Source of the DNA: Candidatus Nealsoniibacteriota bacterium
GTDB lineage: Bacteria > Patescibacteriota > Minisyncoccia > Minisyncoccales > PWPS01
NCBI GenBank assembly: GCA_003555075.1
Contig: PWHW01000007.1
Location: forward strand, 1-45,974
Length of the DNA stretch: 45,974 nucleotides
Direction: 5' to 3'
Shown one piece after another: positions 1 to 7,315 of this stretch. The notes under the pieces are model-generated. The model was not told the DNA's origin and did no database searches. It worked only from the letters and a program-made list of their open reading frames with translations. The position numbers and the translations under genes are program-made. The number at the start of each line of letters is the position of its first letter. The first letter of the stretch is position 1.

Positions 1-2
1 CC

Positions 3-368
3 GAAGACAAAAAGGATCCAGAGGAGGAGGAAGAAGAAGAGGGGGAGGGTGAGAAAGAAGAACAAGAGAAAGAAGAAGAGTTGGATTTCACTCTTCCGGA
101 TACCTCCGAAGACAAAAAGGAGCCTTCCTTCGAAAAAGAGGAGGAGGTCAAAAGAGAAGAAATGCTCTCATCTTTTCAACCGGAAAAAGAAGAAAAGAAA
201 AATGTTTCCGATCTTGATTTCTTTCTCCCGGAAAATGTTGATATAAGCAAGGGAAGTATTCCGGGCTCTATAGAGGAATCAAGCTCTCAGAAGAAAGGTG
301 ATGAAGAGCAAGGAGAAAATGACGAAGAAAAGAGGAATAATTTGTCCGATCTTAATTTCCGTTTTTAA
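3..368 (+). CDS. C-terminal part of a highly charged K/E-rich hypothetical protein (open at window start)
   Basis: Frame 3 is open from the window edge to TAA at 366-368. Low-complexity E/K sequence with recurring LDFTLP / SDLDFFLP / SDLNFRF motifs. Confidence 0.6.
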   Translation, partial: EDKKDPEEEEEEEGEGEKEEQEKEEELDFTLPDTSEDKKEPSFEKEEEVKREEMLSSFQPEKEEKKNVSDLDFFLPENVDISKGSIPGSIEESSSQKKGDEEQGENDEEKRNNLSDLNFRF

Positions 369-377
369 TTCTTATTC

Positions 378-704
378 ATGCATATAACAGAATCCATTAA
401 AAAAGCTCGGGAGAGAGGGCTTAGCGACGACGAGATTCTTCAGGAAATAAGAAATTATAATCCCCGAAAAGAGGAAGCTATTCAAGAAGCCTTGAACAGA
501 GGAGCTAGCTCTACTGAAATACTGGAAGAAATAATGAGACAAAGCAAACTTCAGGAAAAAATACCATCCATCGATGAATCAAAGAGGAAAGAGACTTCTT
601 ATGAGGAAATGTTGTCCAAAGAAAAAGAGAGAAAGGAAAAGGAAAAAGAAGAAGAGCAAATAAGAGAAGAATTCTTAAAAAAGATCCAAGCAAAAGAGGA
701 GTAA
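378..704 (+). CDS. Hypothetical protein, first copy of a triplicated small helical module (IKKARERG-S-EILxxI)
   Basis: ORF 108 aa; N-terminus homologous to the next two ORFs. Confidence 0.75.
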   Translation: MHITESIKKARERGLSDDEILQEIRNYNPRKEEAIQEALNRGASSTEILEEIMRQSKLQEKIPSIDESKRKETSYEEMLSKEKERKEKEKEEEQIREEFLKKIQAKEE

Positions 705-715
705 TTATTCATAAT

Positions 716-1147
716 ATGAAAATCATAGAATCCATTAAAAAAGCTCGGGAGAGGGGGTTTAATGACAAAGAGATACTTGAAAAGATAGAAAAGCAAAACC
801 CGGAAAAAAGGGATTTTCTTGAGAAAGCAAAAAATAGGGGAGCAAACCCTTCAGAGATATTGGATGAAATAATAAGGCAAAACTCCTTTTCCGATTCCAA
901 AGTCTCGGAAAAAAAAGAAGAGGCTTCCTCGGAAAAAAAGGAAGAAAAGAATATTTCTCAAGCCGGTTCATCTTATGATTCTCCGAGAACAGAAAAAGGT
1001 AAAGAAAATTCTTATCTTCGCGTAAACCCTCTAAAAGAAGAAAGGAAGGGAAAAACTGTTCTAAGTAAAGAAGCGCAAGAAAGAGAGGAAAGATTGCGAG
1101 AAAATTTCCTGAAGAGAATAGAAGAAAAAATTAAGGAAAAGGAATAA
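716..1147 (+). CDS. Hypothetical protein, second copy of the module with charged tail
   Basis: ORF 143 aa; N-terminal ~55 aa paralogous to ORFs 378-704 and 1149-2162. Confidence 0.75.
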   Translation: MKIIESIKKARERGFNDKEILEKIEKQNPEKRDFLEKAKNRGANPSEILDEIIRQNSFSDSKVSEKKEEASSEKKEEKNISQAGSSYDSPRTEKGKENSYLRVNPLKEERKGKTVLSKEAQEREERLRENFLKRIEEKIKEKE

Positions 1148-1148
1148 T

Positions 1149-2162
1149 ATGAAAATTGCAGAATCAATAAAAAAAGCACGCGAAAAATATTTTAGTGACA
1201 AAGAGATACTTGAAAAGATAGAAAAGCAAAACCCGGAAAAGAAAGAATTTTTCAACAAAGCACGAGAAAGAGGATTGAATCCTTCAGAGATATTGGATGA
1301 AATAATGAACCAAAACATTTCCTCCTTTAATGAGGAAAATGAGGTTATAAAAGAAAAAGAACCTCTTCAATTGAATGTGAATATTCCGCAAAGACCTAGC
1401 GAAGAGTCAAAGCTATGGATAAGAATCTTTATTTCCTTGGGTCTTGCAGTTTTAACAGCACTCTTTTCAACCCTTTTTTATCGTTCTTTTTTCATTCCCA
1501 GAATCGAACCGGTAGAGCCGGAAAGAATCGTAAGAGAAGTTCATACTCCCCAGGCTACCTCTCCCCTTTTAATGCTGTATCCCGAAAAGGATGAAGTTGA
1601 AAGATTTGCCATCTCCTCCGAAGAAGAATTCCTTATTCACATGAAAAGGATTATTGAAGAAGAAAGAGATGGCGATATTGTTCGAGTGATCGTGGAAGAT
1701 CACCGAGAAGATGATCCCAGTATCTTTGACCTAAAAGATCTCGAGGAGATCTTTGGTTTAAATTTCCCTCAAAAGTTTTTTGAAAAAATAGATAGTAATT
1801 TCAACTTAATTGTTCATCCGAACAAAGGAAGGAATGACCTCGCTTTCATTGCAAGATTTGATGAAGAGGACGAAGAAGAAATAGAGTGGACAATAATGCG
1901 CCCTTGGGAAGAAACCATCGAAAAAGACCTTCAAGGACTGTTCTCTTTTTTGGAAAAAGAAATTCCTTTGCTCGATAGTGACCTGGAACCGACCCCCTAT
2001 GAAGGAGACGCACCCAGAACTGTTTCCATACGTCACAGAAAAGGAGAGGATGGAGTCGGGCTCTATTATGCAATAATGAGGGAAAGATTGCTTTTTGCCA
2101 CATCCTTGGAAACAATGGAGAAGCTCATTGAAAGATATTATGAATATCAAAGAGAAAATTAA
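1149..2162 (+). CDS. Hypothetical membrane protein: third copy of the module, one TM helix, and a C-terminal domain
   Basis: ORF 337 aa; MKIAESIKKAREKYFSDKEILEKIEKQNPE module, then TM (IFISLGLAVLTALFSTLFYRSFFI), then ~200 aa acidic domain. Confidence 0.8.
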   Translation: MKIAESIKKAREKYFSDKEILEKIEKQNPEKKEFFNKARERGLNPSEILDEIMNQNISSFNEENEVIKEKEPLQLNVNIPQRPSEESKLWIRIFISLGLAVLTALFSTLFYRSFFIPRIEPVEPERIVREVHTPQATSPLLMLYPEKDEVERFAISSEEEFLIHMKRIIEEERDGDIVRVIVEDHREDDPSIFDLKDLEEIFGLNFPQKFFEKIDSNFNLIVHPNKGRNDLAFIARFDEEDEEEIEWTIMRPWEETIEKDLQGLFSFLEKEIPLLDSDLEPTPYEGDAPRTVSIRHRKGEDGVGLYYAIMRERLLFATSLETMEKLIERYYEYQREN

Positions 2163-2164
2163 CC

Positions 2165-2518
2165 ATGAACAAAAAACAAATCACAAAATTAAAAAATACG
2201 CTTGAGGAAAACAAAAGATCATTGGAAGAAATGCTGGGTCGTTTCGCCCAGAAAGATAATTTGCCGGAAGGAGATTGGGAAACCTCTTATCCCAATTTCA
2301 ACGGAAATCATCAAGAAGAAGAAGCAGATGAGGTGGAGGAATACTCTTCTCTTCTCCCGGTGGAGCACGCACTGGAAACAAAACTGAAGAACATTGAAGA
2401 AGCTCTTAAAAAAATAGAGCAAGGGACTTACGGAAAATGTGAGAAATGCGAGAAAGAAATATCCTACAAGAAACTTTCAGTTTCTCCTGAATCCAAATAT
2501 TGCAAAGATTGCCTCTAG
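2165..2518 (+). CDS. TraR/DksA-type zinc finger protein
   Basis: 117 aa; C-terminal CEKCEKEI...CKDCL four-cysteine zinc finger after GTYGKCEKC. Confidence 0.85.
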   Translation: MNKKQITKLKNTLEENKRSLEEMLGRFAQKDNLPEGDWETSYPNFNGNHQEEEADEVEEYSSLLPVEHALETKLKNIEEALKKIEQGTYGKCEKCEKEISYKKLSVSPESKYCKDCL

Positions 2519-2530
2519 TTTTAACGAATA

Positions 2531-2565
2531 AAAACCTCCCTGTTTCTTGCAGGGAGGTTTTTTAG
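2531..2565. terminator. Bidirectional intrinsic terminator
   Basis: aaaacctccctg - tttcttg - cagggaggtttttt hairpin with A and T tracts between convergent genes. Confidence 0.8.
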
Positions 2566-2576
2566 TGTTGTTCATT

Positions 2577-3599
2577 TTACATTCTTTCACCTCTTTGCAT
2601 ATGAGAAAAAGGGTTGGATCCGTTTCTTGTTTCAAAATGCAAGTGGCATCCCGTAGCTCCTATGGTGTAACCGGTATTTCCCATAGTACCCATTCTTTGT
2701 CCAGAGCTTACCCTTTGTCCTGAAGAGACGCTGACTCCCTGCATATGTGCATACAAAGCCTCAAAGTTTCCATGATCCACAAGAACATACCTTCCCGCTC
2801 TACCATCATATCCGGTTCTTACCACTATTCCGGAGGACGCGGAATATATTGGAGTTCCACAGGAATTTGCCACATCAATTGCATTTCTATGCCCGGGATG
2901 ATCACCTTGTGTTACCGTTCCCCGCGTAGGAACGGCAAATCCCACAGAAGAAAAACCTGAAGGAGCACTCGGTTCTGTTGAAGGGGCAGGTTCGGGAGGT
3001 TTCTCTCCTTCCGGTATAATAAGCATCTCCCCGGGTCTTATATCAGAAGCCTCAATGTCATTAAAGCTCATTATTCTATCAAGTTCCGCCTTGTGTTTTT
3101 CCGCGATCTCGCTTGGAGAATCGTTTTTCTCAACATAATACAATACTCCTGTAGTGGGAAGTATCAATAGTTCATCTCCTTCCTTTATTCCATTCTCCAC
3201 ATTGTTTGCCCACTCTATGGTTTCTTTGCTAATACCAAATTCTTCTGCAACACTATCCACTGTATCTCCTTTTTGTACTTTGTAGGACATTATGCTACTC
3301 CTTTCCCCTTCAAGTCCCTTTGCTCCCATAACGCTTGTTTCGGTAAAATAAGGGGTGGACCCGGCAAGCAAGGAATTGCTTCCGAAAAAAGTTATCTTTT
3401 CAAACCCCGGCCCTCCATTCTTATTATAAGAAATAAAAAGATCGTTGCTGCTGTGCTCAGGCGCTGTCTTCTCTTTTAAATCAGGGGTCCCCTGTGATGC
3501 AAAACAAGAAAATAGCAGCAATCCAAAAAAAACAAAAACAAGGAGAAAGTCGCTTCTCCTTATTTTTCTTCCTTTTTCTTTACCTTTGCTCCAAAGCAC
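2577..3599 (-). CDS. Secreted/membrane-anchored M23 peptidase with two LysM domains
   Basis: 340 aa; N-terminal hydrophobic segment; LysM (YKVQKGDTVDSVAEEFGIS; YYVEKNDSPSEIAEKH); M23 motifs HRNAIDVA and HLHFE. Confidence 0.88.
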   Translation of the reverse strand: MLWSKGKEKGRKIRRSDFLLVFVFFGLLLFSCFASQGTPDLKEKTAPEHSSNDLFISYNKNGGPGFEKITFFGSNSLLAGSTPYFTETSVMGAKGLEGERSSIMSYKVQKGDTVDSVAEEFGISKETIEWANNVENGIKEGDELLILPTTGVLYYVEKNDSPSEIAEKHKAELDRIMSFNDIEASDIRPGEMLIIPEGEKPPEPAPSTEPSAPSGFSSVGFAVPTRGTVTQGDHPGHRNAIDVANSCGTPIYSASSGIVVRTGYDGRAGRYVLVDHGNFEALYAHMQGVSVSSGQRVSSGQRMGTMGNTGYTIGATGCHLHFETRNGSNPFSHMQRGERM

Positions 3600-3697
3600 A
3601 GCTAAGGAGTTTTTTCTTTTGTTATGAATAAAACTTCACCTGGGATCTTTCTGGAAAATCGCTCTCCCAAGGAGTTTAACTTGTAAAAAAAGTGCAC

Positions 3698-3703
3698 TAT
3701 AAT
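3698..3703 (+). promoter_or_regulatory. Putative -10 element of the rsmA promoter
   Basis: TATAAT at 3698-3703; weak -35 (tttaac) about 17 bp upstream. Implies the start codon is ATG 3732, not the ORF-track ATG at 3702. Confidence 0.5.
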
Positions 3704-3731
3704 GATAGTAATAATCCCTCAAAATGTCAAT

Positions 3732-4577
3732 ATGGACCCCGCAAGCCCCGCACAATTAAGAGAATTACTCCATAGATACTCCATAAGGCCAAAAAAGCAC
3801 CTTGGTCAAAATTTTATAATAGATAAGAATATTTTAAGGAAAATAGTGTCTGCGGCCTCCTTGTCAAAAAAGGATGTCGTGATCGAACCTGGAGCAGGAG
3901 CCGGGTCTCTGACCATCTTCCTTGCAAAAGAAGCAGGACAAGTCATTGCCTTGGAAAAAGATGAAAGATTCACTCCCATCCTTAAAGAGATCTTTCAAAA
4001 AGAAAGGAACGTTATAATAAAAAACAACGACATTTTGAAATTTGAGTTCTCTTTTTTTAATTACAAAGTAGTGGGGAACCTTCCTTATTATATAGCTCCC
4101 GCTATAATCCGAAAATTCCTGGAAAGAGAGAATCCTCCTCTTTCAATGATATTGGTTACACAAAAAGAAGTGGCAGAAAGGATGATGGCAAGTCCTCCTC
4201 ATATGAATCTGCTAGCCGTTTCTTTGCAGTTCTATGCAGACTCCAAGATCATAAGCCATATTTCCAGGAACTCTTTCTGGCCCCCTCCGGGAGTAGATTC
4301 CTCGATCGTGAAAATAAATCCTAATAAAAACACTTATTACCTCCCAAAAAAATTCAGAGAAGAGTTCTTTTATCTTGCAAGAACAGGTTTTGCGCATCCG
4401 AGAAAACAGCTTCGTAAAAACCTTTCTTTTCTTGACAATAAGAAAAAGAAAGTAGTAGACTCAAACCCAGAAGAAAAGATAAAGAAACTGGAGAGTTCCG
4501 GAATAGATCTCCGCAGACGTGCGGAAGAATTAAGTATAGAAGAATGGATGACACTGGTCCGATCTTCCTTGGAATAA
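3732..4577 (+). CDS. rsmA: 16S rRNA (adenine1518/1519-N6) dimethyltransferase RsmA/KsgA
   Basis: RPKKHLGQNFIIDKNILRKIV, EPGAGAGSLT, VVGNLPYYIAPAII motifs. Confidence 0.92.
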   Translation: MDPASPAQLRELLHRYSIRPKKHLGQNFIIDKNILRKIVSAASLSKKDVVIEPGAGAGSLTIFLAKEAGQVIALEKDERFTPILKEIFQKERNVIIKNNDILKFEFSFFNYKVVGNLPYYIAPAIIRKFLERENPPLSMILVTQKEVAERMMASPPHMNLLAVSLQFYADSKIISHISRNSFWPPPGVDSSIVKINPNKNTYYLPKKFREEFFYLARTGFAHPRKQLRKNLSFLDNKKKKVVDSNPEEKIKKLESSGIDLRRRAEELSIEEWMTLVRSSLE

Positions 4578-4635
4578 CATTTTTCGATTTGCCGCAAACA
4601 GCTCCAGCGGCAATTGGCTTAAAATCAACTTAAAA

Positions 4636-5415
4636 ATGAAAAGAGAAGACAAAAGAACTCTCATCATTAGCGTGATCATGATATTTTTCCTGATCTTTGC
4701 TTCTTACTGGAGACTGGTGAATATAGGAACCTCCAAGCCTTCTTCCGACCCTCCATTGGGAGAAGGAATGGAAGCTTCCGACAGAGAAAGCTTGCTTCCC
4801 GACGACGAGGAGATCATGAAGATGATACCCGAAGAACGCCTTCAGGAAATAATGCCCAAAGAATACAGAGAAGGGTTGCCACCCGAATATCAAGAAATGT
4901 TTCCGGACTCAATCTACTCAAACGATACAAGTACAAAAGAAGAAAGTACGATTGATATAGACAATATTGAATTCGCCACCTTTTCCAAGGAAGGAGAGGT
5001 GGCTTTCAAATACCCTTCCGAATGGACAACTGTAAAAGAATTCGAAGAAGAAAAGGTTGAAACAGAAAAAGCAGAGTTCCTTTTTATCGCCCAATCGGAA
5101 GACCCGTACAACCCGCCTTCTCTGGCTGTTTTAAAAATGGAAGCCTCCGATATAGAAGAAGTGTTGGAGATAATAAAAAAGGAAATAGAAATAGATGGAG
5201 CTAATATGAAAATTACAGAAAAAGAAAAGAAGGAAAGCGGATATATTCTTGAAACAAAAAATGATCTCGGAGGAGTTATATCAGTATCAAGAAAGAAGAT
5301 AGTGTCCACAAAAGAAGGATATTATTATCTGGTTTCCGTTAGCGGATTTAGCAGGAATTGGGAAGAAGTATCACCAATAGCGGATCATATTATAGATTCC
5401 ATAAAGCTTAAATAA
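4636..5415 (+). CDS. Hypothetical membrane-anchored protein with PsbP-like C-terminal domain
   Basis: 259 aa; one N-terminal TM; C-terminal 'VAFKYPSEWTTV...YYYLVSVSGFSRNWEEVSPIADHIIDSIK' resembles PsbP/DUF1795-like folds. Confidence 0.6.
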   Translation: MKREDKRTLIISVIMIFFLIFASYWRLVNIGTSKPSSDPPLGEGMEASDRESLLPDDEEIMKMIPEERLQEIMPKEYREGLPPEYQEMFPDSIYSNDTSTKEESTIDIDNIEFATFSKEGEVAFKYPSEWTTVKEFEEEKVETEKAEFLFIAQSEDPYNPPSLAVLKMEASDIEEVLEIIKKEIEIDGANMKITEKEKKESGYILETKNDLGGVISVSRKKIVSTKEGYYYLVSVSGFSRNWEEVSPIADHIIDSIKLK

Positions 5416-5422
5416 AAAACCA

Positions 5423-7306
5423 ATGAATTCCAAAAAAGTAGTTTTTTTTCTTGCATTACTCATTCTCTTCTTTCCTCTTTTTTCTTTGGGGGAAAATAAC
5501 GAAGAAGATTTTCAAACGGCAATAGGAGATGTGGAAACTCAGCTTAATTGGCCAACTTCACCTCTAACGGGGGTCAATTTTCAGCAAATGGAAGAAGAAG
5601 GGAGAGCTCCGCAACTCCATCACTTTATTGAGTACCTTTATGGATGGGGCATAGGAATAGGAGGGTTTTTTGTTTTCGCAATGCTTGTTTACGGGGGAAT
5701 AGAATACATGACCGCCGCCGGAAACCCGGGAAAAACAAAAGAGGCAATGAAAAGAATAACCTCTGCGGCAACAGGTCTTGTATTGCTTTTGGCTTCTTTT
5801 TTGATCCTAAACACTATAAACCCTCAACTCACACAGCTCACTGATGTCACTGAAGAAGTTCAAGAGATGAAGATGAGACTACAAGGGCTTGACCCTAAAG
5901 ATCTGGGTGAACCTCCTTGTGCCTTCGTTGCTTTCTTTCCCGAAGAGAATTATGGTGGTGAGCCCGACATAGTAGAAATTGGAGAAAGAAATGTAAGTGA
6001 TATTCGCAGTAGTCTCGGAGGCGAAAACATACAATCCGTAAAAGGTTTTCGCTATATGAATCTTGACGAAGCAAGAGAATACAAGAGAAATAGAAATGAA
6101 TACGAAAAAGTCGGAGAAAGAGAAATTTATATAAGAGGAGAAGACAGAACTCTTAATTTTGAAATAAAAGAATTTGAAGGAGATAGAATTATCTATACAA
6201 ACACCACTGATGGAGATGCTCTGGGGGACTGGGATCTTCTTATAGAAACCGATTCCTCTTGTAGGGTAACTCTATACAGGGATGGAGATGGGATATTCGG
6301 AGGTGATCCCGCCACTTTGTGTGAAAGGCAGATCGGTGTAGTAACAAGCAATGTTCCCAGTCGTTCTTACTTGGAAGATGCTGTTTTTGGAGGGCAGGCT
6401 TTCACTCTGGATTGCTTAATAGTAGAAAACGTAGGGGAGGGAGCGCCATATTATGAAGAGATCTACTTTTGGAGCGAATGCGTACATGTTCCCGAATTCG
6501 CCGTGTACGATCCGGATGAAATAGATCGATGCCCCCCGGGTTCCGAACACGTCTCCAGCCATCAAAGATGCGAAGATTATTTGGGAGAGAAAAGAAGGGA
6601 TGTAATGGAGAAGTGCGGGCCCTACGAATATATTTTTTGCTGTAAAGGAAAACCCGACGAGGTTACACTCCCCGTAGAACACGATGCAGAAATAAATGTT
6701 TATAGCGATCAAAACAAAATTTCCCCTGGTGAAACAGTAGAAATAAAGTGGGAATTGACCGACAAAGACCCATCCATAGCTCCTGACTGTGTTGCATTCT
6801 CCAGTCCCACAATAAATGAATGGGACGGAGATCAAGGATCAAATCAAACAGAAGGGAGTAAAGAAATAACGCTTCAAGACGAGGGTACTTATTCTTTTGG
6901 CGTACGCTGCTGGAAAGACTCGATAGCAGAAAGAAGGGATACTACCTCTGTGACAGTCACGGAAGAAGAGGAAGCTCCCGATATAGATATAAATGTAAGA
7001 ATAGGCTGGTGGGACGATATGATCAATGAATGGGTTTATGGTCCCGTAGAAGATGAAATAAGTCATACCGATGTCCATGACGATACAGCGGGATGGGAAT
7101 ATTTTGTAAAAATAGAATGGGAATCGGACGGAGCAGAAGACTGTTATGGAGCCGCAATAATATCAGGACAAGAAATAGAAGGCACCTCGGGCACACAGAC
7201 TTGGTCGCCACTTTTCTTTAATGAGGAAGTAAACGACATTTCGATAACTTGCGAAAAGAACGGCTTTACAGAGACAAGCGGTGTAAAATATTACAGATGG
7301 GAATAA
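5423..7306 (+). CDS. VirB2/TrbC-like pilin module fused to putative beta/gamma-crystallin-like, Cys-rich and Ig-like extracellular domains
   Basis: 627 aa; signal peptide; two-TM module (GWGIGIGGFFVFAMLVYGGIEYMTAAGNPGKTKEAMKRITSAATGLVLLLASFLIL); FVAFFPEENYGGEPDIVEIGERNVSDI...NIQSVKGF Greek-key-like motif; Ig-like tail. Confidence 0.7.
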   Translation: MNSKKVVFFLALLILFFPLFSLGENNEEDFQTAIGDVETQLNWPTSPLTGVNFQQMEEEGRAPQLHHFIEYLYGWGIGIGGFFVFAMLVYGGIEYMTAAGNPGKTKEAMKRITSAATGLVLLLASFLILNTINPQLTQLTDVTEEVQEMKMRLQGLDPKDLGEPPCAFVAFFPEENYGGEPDIVEIGERNVSDIRSSLGGENIQSVKGFRYMNLDEAREYKRNRNEYEKVGEREIYIRGEDRTLNFEIKEFEGDRIIYTNTTDGDALGDWDLLIETDSSCRVTLYRDGDGIFGGDPATLCERQIGVVTSNVPSRSYLEDAVFGGQAFTLDCLIVENVGEGAPYYEEIYFWSECVHVPEFAVYDPDEIDRCPPGSEHVSSHQRCEDYLGEKRRDVMEKCGPYEYIFCCKGKPDEVTLPVEHDAEINVYSDQNKISPGETVEIKWELTDKDPSIAPDCVAFSSPTINEWDGDQGSNQTEGSKEITLQDEGTYSFGVRCWKDSIAERRDTTSVTVTEEEEAPDIDINVRIGWWDDMINEWVYGPVEDEISHTDVHDDTAGWEYFVKIEWESDGAEDCYGAAIISGQEIEGTSGTQTWSPLFFNEEVNDISITCEKNGFTETSGVKYYRWE

Positions 7307-7315
7307 AAAACATAA

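Noticed and set aside
49-246. Short K/R-rich ORFs overlapping the charged genes at the left edge and antisense F/L/S-rich ORFs (e.g. 511-693, 599-796, 759-971)
   Set aside because: Alternate-frame artefacts of GAA/AAG-rich coding sequence.
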